DNA from: Yamagishiella unicocca
Taxonomy: Eukaryota; Chlorophyta; Chlorophyceae; Chlamydomonadales; Volvocaceae
Assembly (NCBI GenBank): GCA_003116995.1
Contig: BDSL01000093.1
Location: 364,181 to 428,180 of the forward strand
DNA: 64,000 nucleotides
Reading direction: 5' to 3'
Of the stretch, positions 51,828 through 62,211 are shown piece after piece. Position 1 is the stretch's first letter, and the number at the start of each line of letters is the position of its first letter. The translations under genes were made by a program, and so were the position numbers. Below the pieces are notes generated by a model. It searched no databases. It worked only from the letters and a program-made list of their open reading frames with translations, and was not told where the DNA came from.

Positions 51828-54800
51828 TTGTTGTTGTAACGATTACAGTGGGTTCCAGACCAATAGGTAGAACCATCGGGCGCATCGCCTGACACTGAAC
51901 AAGACGGAGGAAACACATACCGACATGCACCGAAACAAAGGCAAACCACCAGAACACCAAGTTGACAGGCCGTAGGCATACAGAGCAGCAGCCAGCACCC
52001 CAGGGGGAATTTGCACTAGAGGCTCCCCTATCAGGAACTGGCCGCCAACCAACCTAACAGCCCAGCACCCGACGAACCAGTGAAGCGCCGCAACGATGCA
52101 AACATCGGAACCCGCCACCTCTCATCCCATAAGGCACGGACCCCTAGCAGGGCTCAACACGCTTATATAGCCAGAAAGTATGAAGCACGGGAAACCCCGC
52201 TCCCCAAGACAACCCGAGCCGATCAGGAATCCACCAGTACCTCAGCCGGTCCCCCGCACACAAGGCGATTGGCGACCACCCGCAAGAAAGGATGCCGAGA
52301 CCCCACTGCATCCCAGCCTTTCTGGGGAAGCCCCAGCGCAGCAAAGCCCCTCAGAAGGGCCCAAAACTCCACCACCCCACGGCGAACGGCGCGATCCAGA
52401 AGACCACTACCCGGAGTAAGAGGGGGACCACCAGCCCCCGCCCTTTTCAAGGCCGCGGCCATAAAACGGCGCCCCACCTCCATGGCAGTAATAGCCGCCA
52501 GGACTACGACATCCCAAACGCAGGACTGTACCCCGATAGGTGCTTGCACCAACCAAACTTGCGCCCGTGTCACCCCTGCACCGAGCTGGGTCTCGAGTTG
52601 GGCAGTCACTGCTTGAGCCACCGGGCAGAACCAAAAGTGGTGTAAGCGGGGGGTACCCGCCCCTGAAGACTCTCCAGCCGGCACACCGCACCCACAAGGG
52701 GCTGCTGCTGCCGTCCGCATATGAGAGTTCCCGAGGAGGGGGATCCCATCCACAGCCAACCGCCACCATCCCTCCTTATAGGCCGGCTCCCACTTCATGC
52801 CAGACCAGAGCCGCCGGAACACTTGCTGCAAGGCATTCAGGGCCGCTGGCAGGACAGGCCCGGTCCCCCCAAGCGCTTCGCGCACAAATGTCTCATGCGC
52901 GGCCCGCCGGGCGTCCGCGAACTCGACCAATTGCACAGCCGTCCCAACCCGAACAGTCATATCCCGCAGCGCCAGCGGCTCCCCCCCGCCCAACCGCCAC
53001 CCCAACCGTGCGGTGAGCATGGACCCCACTTCCTCTATCCCAGGTAGAGCGTGGGGTATACCCTGGGAGGAAACCGGCATCACCAGTGCCGCTGCTTGCT
53101 TCCACGGGGTTGGCACCTCAGCTAGCAACGCTTCCAGCGCCCCCGTACACTCCCGCCACCGATCAAGCCCCAGAAACGTCTTCGCTGCTGTTGACCGCGG
53201 ATCTAAGACTCGGACGACGAGCCCCCGCCATCCCGCTGACCAGGCCGTCTGCACCGCCGCCTCGGACGCGACTAAGAAGTCCCGAAGTGCATCACGAGCC
53301 GCTAGAACATCGCCCAACGTCTTAATGGCCCAGCACCCCACCAGTTCTGGGTGTAAGTATTCCAAGCCCGACCTCCTGCCGACCACCACCTGCCCAGACT
53401 GGCAGGCTGGGAGGAGCGGGTTGCCCCAAATCGGCACGTGTACACACCACGGGCCTGGCACCAGCGGCTCGCTAGCGATGTCTTGTACCGGGGGCAAGGC
53501 CGTGAGCGCCGTGATCACCCGCCGGATATCAGCCGGCATCTCGTCCGCTCCCATCCACGGCCCTCTGCCTTGTGCTGTGAGCAGATTCAGAGGTCCAAAC
53601 GCCGGATGCACCCCCCTCAGGTAGATGCTAAGGCAGCTGACCCATGGGGGCCGGCGCTCCCGGGGGCCCGCCATTGCCAATACAAAACGCAGAAGTGGTG
53701 TAAGCGGGGGGTACCCGCCCCTGTAGACTCTCCAGCCGACACACCGCACCCACAAGGGGCTGCTGCTGCCGTCCGCATATGAGAGTTCCCGAGGAGGGGG
53801 ATCCCATCCACAGCCAACCGCCACCATCCCTCCTTATAGGCCGGCTCCCACTTCATGCCAGACCAGAGCCGCCGGAACACTTGCTGCAAGGCATTCAGGG
53901 CCGCTGGCAGGACAGGCCCGGTCCCCCCAAGCGCTTCGCGCACAAATTTCTCATGCGCGGCCCGCCGGGCGTCCGCGAACTCGACCAATTGCACAGCCGT
54001 CCCAACCCGAACAGTCATATCCCGCAGCGCCAGCGGCTCCCCCCCGCCCAACCGCCACCCCAACCGTGCGGTGAGCATGGACCCCACTTCCTCTGTCCCC
54101 GGTAGAACGTGGGGTATACCCTGGGAGGAAACCGGCATCACCAGTGCCGCTGCTTGCTTCCACGGGGTTGGCACCTCAGCTAGCAACGCTTCCAGCGCCC
54201 CCGTACATTCCCGCCACCGATCAAGCCCCAGAAACGTCTTCGCTGCTGTTGACCGCGGATCTAAGACTCGGACGACGAGCCCCCGCCATCCCGCTGGCCA
54301 TGCCGTCTGCACCGCCGCCTCGGACGCGACTAAAGAAGTCCCGAAGTGCATCACGAGCCGCTAGAACATCGCCCAACGTCTTAATGGCCCAGCACCCCAC
54401 CAGTTCTGGGTGTAAGTATTCCAAGCCCGGCCTCCTGCCGACCACCACCTGCCCAGACTGGCAGGCTGGGAGGAGCGGGTTGCCCCAAATCGGCACGTGT
54501 ACACACCACGGGCCTGGCACCAGCGGCTCGCTAGCGATGTCTTGTACCGGGGGCAAGGCCGCGAGCGCCGTGATCACCCGTCGGATATCAGCCGGCATCT
54601 CGTCCGCTCCCATCCACGGCCCCCTGCCTTGTGCTGTGAGCAGATTCAGAGGTCCAAACGCCGGATGCACCCCCCTCAGGTAAATGCTAAGGCAGCTGAC
54701 CCATGGGGGCCGGCGCTCCCGGGGGCCCGCCATTGCCAATACAAAACGCAGGGCCCAACCAGCCCAGCGCGCCCGTACGTGCTCCTTGAGGGTAATGGCC

Positions 54801-55100
54801 CCAAAGCCCCCGAGGGATGGGTGCCCGACCAGCAGCCGCTGTGGGACACCTGTTGCTCGGCGCTCCCTAGCATCTGGGGCTAAATCCCGGTCAATGAGCT
54901 TCGCCGCCACCCGCTCTAACCCTTCCACTATGGTGTCTGGGGGTAGGCCCCCATGCTCCATGTGCCAGGTGACACGGTGCATCCCATATGCTGCGGCTGC
55001 TGTCGCCCTGCCAAACGTGGACAGGCGTAGCCTTGCAATCCGCGAGAACCTACTTACTACCTTGTCCCTTTGGGACTCCCAGTCCAACAGTGGGGACCCC
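51828..55100 (-). mobile_element. LINE-A copy with 1.06-kb internal tandem duplication
   Basis: The 3' UTR (51828-52222) and ORF2 C-terminal region extend to about 55100, where the copy is truncated upstream of the LDWESQRD residues. 52636-53692 is repeated as 53694-54751 (offset 1058-1059). The junction fuses …CAATACAAAACGCAG to AAGTGGTGTAAGC, the HHFW position. The second copy differs by a 1-nt insertion and some substitutions. Reverse transcriptase and endonuclease are missing. Confidence 0.85.
52223..53827 (-). pseudogene. LINE-A ORF2 C-terminal region, read across the duplication
   Basis: 534 codons are open, beginning in the duplicated zf-RVT part and continuing through the L1-type C-terminal region (WGNPLLP, PRLHHFWFCP) to the ORF2 stop. 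Upstream, in 53828-55087, the frame is broken: an extra A near 54333 shifts it. The protein matches the C-terminal half of LINE-B ORF2 (shared FGRATAAAAY, WHMEH, WGNPLLP, HHFW), so LINE-A and LINE-B are related L1-type families. It is a fragment without catalytic domains. Confidence 0.75.
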
Positions 55101-55107
55101 CCTACGT

Positions 55108-55146
55108 CAGTACGTTGTTGTAACGGTTACAGTGGGTTCAGTACGT
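55108..55146 (-). mobile_element. 23-bp LINE-A tail insertion with 8-bp target duplication
   Basis: CAGTACGT at 55108-55115 is repeated at 55139-55146, flanking TGTTGTAACGGTTACAGTG plus GGTT, which is only the last 23 bases of LINE-A. Confidence 0.75.
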
Positions 55147-55380
55147 ATTGTGTAGGGACGTACGCAGCCAGGCCCTAGGCCTGTGTGAAGCTGCGGGAAG
55201 TTGCCGGCCGAGCCATTGGCCTGCCCGAACCTACCATGGAAGCTGACGGAAGTTGCCGCCAGGCCCTAGGCCTGCGCGAACATACTATAGAAGCTTCTAG
55301 GAAGCTGCGTGTTGGAGGACTTAGGCCTCTATGAACCTACTGTAGAAGTTGCGGCGAAGCTTCTTGCCGCACGTGTTGGA
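55147..55380. repeat. Degenerate 55-60 bp repeat
   Basis: Four diverged units combine CCTAGGCCTGYGYGAA, a TAGAAGCTT-like step and GAAGTTGCCGCC. Confidence 0.6.
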
Positions 55381-57682
55381 GGCCGTTCAAATTAGTATTA
55401 AAGGGTGATGGTTGTGAGTTGTTGGGGGGAGTCACTCAGCGCTGACTACAGACCTTAATAGGCTGGTCCCTAGTGCTCCGGGCCCCCAGACCCTTACTCT
55501 GTTGCCTCCCTGAGCTACCTGGTGTGGACTCTAGACCCGCCGAGGCCAGTCCCCAGAACTCCGGTCTATTGCCCTTAAACCTGTAACGGTACAGTTGAAA
55601 TACCGCGCCACCACACTGTGCGGGCACATGGGCGGTTCCGCCTGTGAGCGCCCACACACCAACAAGTCTTCCGCTGTTTCTCATATCTCGATCTCACACC
55701 ATCACTCCCCCACACTAGAGGGATACTACGCCGTCCGTCTCATTGGGTCAAACGCTACGCTTCCGTCGCCTACGGGCGTAGTGCGGCGACACGTACGAAG
55801 CAACGCACTGGGCAATATAGCGGTAGCCGGACCTAGCCACGAACCTAGCATGTCGCGAACATTTCTGGGTGGTTGCTGGTGATAGGCCGCGCCCGCGCGG
55901 GCGCGACAACGCTGTCTTGCTGCCATATGCACACGTAGGAGACGTAGGAGACGAACGAGCGCACACAGATTCATCAGTCATAATACCGTACCCTTATTTA
56001 ATTACAGTGAATGAACCACTTTCCGACCTGACAGGGTCCCCAAGCATCATTTCTTGTCAGAAGAAACATCCCCAAGCGCAGTATGTACACGTCTGCTGCT
56101 AACAGTTGCACGTCGTTAGACACTTGCTACAGTGGGCTCCAGACCAAAAGGCCCCTGATTGATCACGTAGGTGTCTATGCGGCCGCGATTGCTTGCCTCG
56201 CTATGTCGATCACACGGAAACCAGCCGGGAGGAAATATCAACTAACATAACCAGGCGGGGGCGAGGCAAAACTGCGTGCAACCCACTTGCATCCGACCGC
56301 TCCTGTCAACCCTTGGCTATGACCGGTCCGGTCGAATCAGACCTATCCAGTCGACTCTCGCTTATGACCGGTCCGGTATACCACCGCCATGGACCGGTCC
56401 GTCGAGCATACATACACAGCACGTGCCACGCACCGCCACAAGTAAGCCGGAAAATTGAATTATTCCAGGGGAAAACCCACGACTACCCGGACTATTCGCG
56501 ATCGCTGTCCGTTACTTCGTTTATTTGGCAATATTGAAACACAGACACACACACACACACGAACCGATTCGTCCCAACACACAAAAGGCGAATATTCTGC
56601 GTTCAAAGCAGATAGCATCTCGTGGAGCCTTGATGGGCACCAGCAGCAGGTGCTCTTTGCACGGCAGGTCAATGGGACCCATCCATGCACGTACACACGC
56701 TGCTGGCCCCATCGTACCTCACATGGAAGGACTCCTGCATACCATCGATGACCTCTTTTGATGTTTGGATTAAAGGCAAGGCTGGGCAACAGCCCAGCCA
56801 GCCCAGCGACTACTTGCGCTTGCCGTTCCTTGGCCGGCAAGGTGTTCAAAATTTGAACGGATGTACATAGCCATTTGGGGCCGGGGTCCGTCGCGCACCA
56901 AGGAATATCACGGGTGCGGACGGACTCCTCCCCTCACTGCATAAGGACGGACCGCTACATAGTACGCGGACGGCGGCGGATACACAGGTATACGGCGATC
57001 ACACAAGGTATAACTGAAAGCAAACCCTTCGTATTTCGAAGGTAACCATAGCATGGACCAAAACGGACTAACTACGATTCGAACGTAGATAGTGATCACG
57101 GCCGCGCGTCGGTGAGGGGAGGACAGACCCGCGGCGCGCGCGTTGTGGAAGTTTTTCCCGTTAGATAGAAAGGTTCGTTGCTTGTCAGGATACATGGAAG
57201 TACCCTTTACCTTCGTAGCTAGCTATCTAGCTTCAAGGTCGCCAGCTGTATTGTATAGATCACCATCCCTACCAAATTAGAAGGCGTATAAGAAGGGTGT
57301 AAGGAGGGCTAAGGAAACTAAATATTCGGTAAGAAGGCTCGATGTTTAAGAAAGCTAAGTAATCCTTAAATTTAGTTGTATGCTTCCTTATTTTTAGAAT
57401 GATGCCTAAAACTAGGTAAGAAGGCAAATGAGATGCAGCCCGCTTGCAAGAGCTTGTATTTTACACCAGGAGGGCAGCGACCACTGGCAAATCACATTAT
57501 CAACAAATACGACTATGATAAATAATCGGCACGTTGTTTGGTCTCCCCGCAGCAGTACCCAAGCAAGCACACCCACCGTGCAAGCGACTTCTACAAACTA
57601 CCCTGCCATGTATCACCAATAGGATCCGAAAACACTAGTTCCCAGCAACTGGCATGGTGGCGGGTTAAAAGATTGCATGTAA
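55381..57682. other. Intergenic region left of the CACTA transposase
   Basis: No supported genes. It contains a LINE-A terminal scrap at about 56125-56150 (CTACAGTGGGCTCCAGACC), ACCGGTCCG repeated in 56320-56400, an (AC)n tract at about 56540-56562, and an AT-rich AAG/GTAAGAAGG stretch at 57285-57425. A CACTAGTTCC at 57637 is the nearest CACTA-type string to the transposase stop and might be the element end, but its partner is not in the window. Confidence 0.4.
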
Positions 57683-60600
57683 TCACTGCATACTGCGTGC
57701 CGAGGGAGTGATTGGCTGGAGAGGTTCCCATCCAGCAACCCTCATGAAGGAGTAGCTCCTGGACAAAACGCACATGACTGCTGCATTCGTGGGGTGGGGC
57801 AGCACATGCACCCGGCAGGGGGCCACGTCGCTGGCAAGGTAGTACCTTGAGGCAGCATCAGCGGTGGCAGCACGACCCGCACGTACAAGGGGCACATTCA
57901 TTCCTGGCTCTAGCAACAGCCGGCCATGCGCATCCACAACTGGGGCGTGCCATTCCACCTCAAGCACTGCTTCAAAGTGCCCGACCTCCAATGGTGACTT
58001 GTGGCGGTAGATTCCTAGGATTTTTCCAGCCCACATGCAATCCCCACTGGCTTTGCACCTCCGTGTGATAAACCAGCAATTGCGCTGGGACTTGGGCTTG
58101 TCGGCATCAAATGCAACGAACCCAACACTTTGGTTAAGCTGAATGCCCTTCAGCTTCTCCTCAAACATGGGGCGAAGACCAGTGCCCTGGAAATTCATTC
58201 CGCCGGTAACACCCTGCCCTGGAATTACCCACGAACGTGTAGGCCAAATGTTGCGCACACAGTAGGTTGCAAGCCCCTGCACGAATGCACCAAGGCAACA
58301 ATGGAGTCTCATGTACCAGGGTGTTTACACACATTCATATGCATAAAGCACAAGTGTAGAGGCCCTCACCTGGTGTTTAAAGGCAAAGGAGTTGCCATTC
58401 TTGGAGAGTAACTTGCCACGCCACTGGCTGGACTTGGATGTAACTTTTAGACCAACCAGGATACCGACAATGTACTCTGAGGGGGATCTGTCGGTTGACC
58501 ACTGGTCCCATAGCCACACCATGAACTCGTGGAACTGTGATTCATAACCCGCACAGTGCTGCATGTACATCATGTGCAACTCGTAGAACGCTGCATCAGA
58601 CAACAGGGCACGATGTGACCGCTTGAAACCCACTAATGAAGCCATCTCCTCCATCTGCACCTCGGGCTCACAGCTGTTGTCAACCATCCAGTATTGTTGC
58701 TGCTGAGAGGTGAGGGTGCCAGCAGATCCAGGCTCTGGCATTGGCTCAGAGAAGATGCACTGATCTGGCTGTACTTCGCTTGCCAGCATGGCGGACTCCA
58801 TCTGCATCCAGCTGAACACGCAAGTGGTCTCTGGTGTGTCTTTTTTCTTCATGAGCAGGACCAAGTGGTGCCAGAGGGCCTCATACCCCCACATTGCAGT
58901 GGTGTAGCTGGGTCCCAAGTGATCGAGCCGCTCTGCAAGGTGTATAAGCTGGTGTAGCTTCATGTCCATCTCACAGCAGGGCAGATGCAGCTCGACCAGG
59001 GTAACTGCACGTGCTATTCCATCTAGAATGAGTGGACAGTCTTCACGGGGCACGGCTTTGTCCAGAAGGAAGGATACGCTGCATAAAAGCTGCTGCATAG
59101 TCTGGAGTTGTAGTGGATCGATACCCGTCCCATGGGCAAAAAGGTAGGCACCATAAGGACTTGTCAACAAGCACCATGTGTGCATCTTGACACCCTTGCC
59201 CTTCTTGAACACGCTGAGCAGTCTGGAACCACCACCATCACGAGCAGGCAGTATCACCGCAAATGATGCTACAGCTGACTTGATTTTGGCATGTCCATCA
59301 GTAGTGACCACCCATGGCATGTTGACCCAAGTACGGTTGTTGACAACCTCATCATGCCTGCATGCGATGCAGGATGGCCATGGGCTTGTGTTTTCAAGGA
59401 AATTCCAAGGCCCAATAACTCTATCCATAAAGAGAAACCCCCCAGGGCACTTACAGCAGGACAGCAGGTGTCACACGCTGCCCAGACGTTGCCAGCTTAA
59501 ACAAATCCCTGGTTGTATTTGCGATGGTGTGCATCGGATCATAGTGCAGGCCATGCTGTACACTAAACTCCTCCAGGTCAAGAAGCGCACAGTGATGCAG
59601 GGCCTGCATTTAGGGGCACATCACATGGTACACGTAGTACCAGTTGCCAAGCAGGCAAGCAAGCAGCAATATACTGTGATACCTTACCGGGCCTGGTGCT
59701 ATGCTGCCAGGCTCAAGGGGTGCCTGCGTCAAGCAAACAAGATTAGGTTTAATGAAGCAGGTCTGGGGACTGCAACACAGAGAGGACAGCACAGTCACCT
59801 TAGATTTGGCGAGGAGGTCAGCCTTTGTCCGGGGAGCAGGTGGCATGTCACCTGGGTTCCGCTGAATAGAAGTGGGCTGTACAACAACAGTGGTAGGAGC
59901 TGTGGTGTTAGTACCTGCATTCCGCTGCTGGGCTGTGGGTGGCTGATCCTTTGTTTTATCTTGAGCTACTGGTGCAATTTTGTTGTTGAGACAGCATGCC
60001 TTGACACGCAAGCTGTCTCCGTTATGGAGCCAACGATAGGCACCACCATACAGAATCTTGTGCGGCCCCTTTGACCCCTCGAGCCAGCACCGATAGCAGC
60101 CATATGTCATGCAGGGTGCACCGGTGATGCCAAGCATGTCCTCCAACCCACGGTAATCTGCCCCAGCTGTTATTGCGAAGACACGGACATTGATGTAGCC
60201 ACCGGTAGCTGCATCAAAAACGTCAACACCATGAGTACCCAGGCTTTGGAGCTCCCTGCTCAGCAAGTTTAGGACAGATGCAATCCTGGGTCGCTCCTTC
60301 TCATCCTTCTTACGTGTACCCGGTAAGATACCCACGATGGTCGTGAGACCAGGTTTGTACCTACATGGAGACAGGTGATGCAGATGTGAGGGCAGTGGTC
60401 GCACGCAAGTAAGCAGCTCTCACAGGAACTTGCCGGATGTCACGCCCAAAGTTGTAGCAGGTGATGGCAACCGGATAGACAGAGTAGCTATTGTCATCCT
60501 TGAAGGCCAGGACTCCATCACTGAAAACACCCAGTAGCATGTCGGTGTCTTGCAGTGGGCGGGTGTCCTGCAATGAATTCCTGATGGCTGTGTATGCCTG

Positions 60601-61816
60601 CCCATCGGTGATATCACAGAGGAACCCATCTGCAACACCCTGTTCCTGGGTTGCATCCACATGCTGACGAAGCGCCTTGGCATGTGGCTCAGATGCATAC
60701 ATTCGTTTGGCGTAATCCCGCACAGGCCTGCATGACACAGCTAGAGGTTAATAAGCAACCAAATCATTTGGTCCAAGCCCACACTCAGCCATGCCTACCG
60801 GTAATTGAATTTGCTGGTGTTTCCATGTCGCATCTCCGCACATGAGGGGTTGAGACAGATGGGGCTGGCATGGTCCTCGCCACTGTAGAGTGTACCACAC
60901 TTCTTGCAGTACTCGTACTCCACAAAGTGGCAGTCCATGAGTCGACCCTGATCCTCGAGGAAGGTAAGAAACTGATAAAACTTCACAGGCCGCTCATTCT
61001 CTGGGACCACATATGACTTGTACTTAAAAAGCATGATATCCTCACAAGCACTCTGTGTAAGCTTGTGCTTTGACTTCATGAGCAACAAGTCTAGCAGGTC
61101 GCCACACAGTGTCTCATAGCTAGGGGACTTGATGTGCCAGTCAACATCTGGGAGATGACACCGCTGGAAACAGCGACGCACAGTTCCCCCGTCGCCATCG
61201 CCCGGGATGTACTCGCTGCTGTCGCTAAAGGTGTCTGAGCGAGGAGAAAACTCCATGAAGTCAGCCGATCCAGCCTGGTCAGTATCTGGAGGGTAGTTGT
61301 CCATAGGTGGGAGTTCACTTGTGTAGGAGGCACTGTCCATATCTTCGGTCGTGTCCCTAGCTTCACCGGAGACAATTCCACTAGCAGTGTTGCTTGGGGC
61401 ATTGGTATTGTTCGTGTTGGCTCCTGCACAGTTTTGCGCGTTGTGTTGTGTTCTCCCGAGCGAGTGCCTGGCCAGACACCCTCTCTGAAGCGCGTACCTT
61501 GGTGTAAATGCCAGGCCTGGCGATATGTTGCATGCACATATTCTTCTGAGGAATCCGAGGTCATGTATCCCTCAGCCGAGGAGGAACCCCATGCTGAACG
61601 GTGCTGGCGTGATGTTCGTCTGGAGATGAGCTGTAGTTGACCACCATCCACTACATGTTGGACACAACTGTTGCACAAGCAATAGACGCTGTTGCTGCTC
61701 GGGCCAGCACGTGTCACACCAAATATGGCAGTGGCGACGATGAACAGAACCACCACTAGCAGGACGACTGGTGAAACGCTTGTTCCCGCCTCCGGCTTAG
61801 TGAGAGGTCGCGCCAT
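57683..61816 (-). CDS. CACTA/EnSpm transposase (Tnp2, Transposase_21 type), intact
   Basis: Eight exons: 61816-61498, 61423-60799, 60727-60434, 60360-59799, 59723-59688, 59603-59455, 59357-58370, 58276-57683. Introns are 71-97 nt; six are GT-AG and one (60433-60361) is GC-AG with GCAAGT. All phases agree and give 1,188 residues with no break. A Cys/His cluster near the N-terminus (YCLCNSC…RQH) resembles the zinc motif of Tnp2-like proteins and follows a hydrophobic segment (about 17-34). The catalytic region has Asp385 (VFSDGV), Asp481 (TAGADYRG), CYRCW and YDPMH (Asp634, the DxMH motif). Exon 7 encodes the LHLP…HLAERLDHLGP and MWGYEALW motifs of the DUF4218 region, and exon 8 a DUF4216-like end. 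It should bind the element termini and excise them by DDE chemistry. The family call rests on these motifs, not a search. Confidence 0.88.
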
Positions 61817-62211
61817 TACAGAAGAAATGGAGACATCAATCGGGGAAAAGTACTATAATGTAGCCAGTGATTGGCGTGGTTATCGTAGCAGGCGACTGGC
61901 CAAGTAAGGTGGCTTCAAACAGATTCAAATCTGGTCATGGATTTCCTGCCAATGGTAGATAGTTTTGATAGCCGGACTTACAGGTGTCTCAATACTCTGT
62001 GAGCGGTAACTTGTAGGAGACCTTTATATGGAACCAGTTGGCTTTCCCGCTTGCAGGGCAAGCGCTGTCGTACAAAGAATTTTCTCTATACGGCACCTCT
62101 TCGCAACACGATTGTCCATATTGCTGACTGCTGTATATGGTAGAGTGTTACATATTTTGCTTTCCTTCAATCCAACCACTGAAGTAAATGCGGCTTTAGC
62201 TTCTAGCAGGC
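61817..62211. promoter_or_regulatory. Divergent intergenic region between CACTA transposase and repeat-exon gene
   Basis: 395 bp separate the two start codons. On the minus strand ATTATAGTAC lies about 40 nt upstream of the transposase ATG. On the plus strand TTTATATGG (about 62024) and TGTATATGG (about 62131) precede the other gene. A shared bidirectional promoter is likely by position only. Confidence 0.4.

Noticed and set aside
59358..59454. Alternative 34-nt intron in the transposase ending at GGATAG
   Set aside because: Phase also fits, but the length is far below the other introns (71-97 nt); the 97-nt intron ending ATGCAG gives a better join.
59178..60074. 298-codon plus-strand frame
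   Set aside because: Opposite to the CACTA transposase, whose motifs and splice phases are convincing on the minus strand.
60361..60423. GT donor GTGAGAGC for transposase intron 3
   Set aside because: It gives phase 0 while the next exon needs phase 2; the upstream GC donor GCAAGT fits the phase and the conserved residues.
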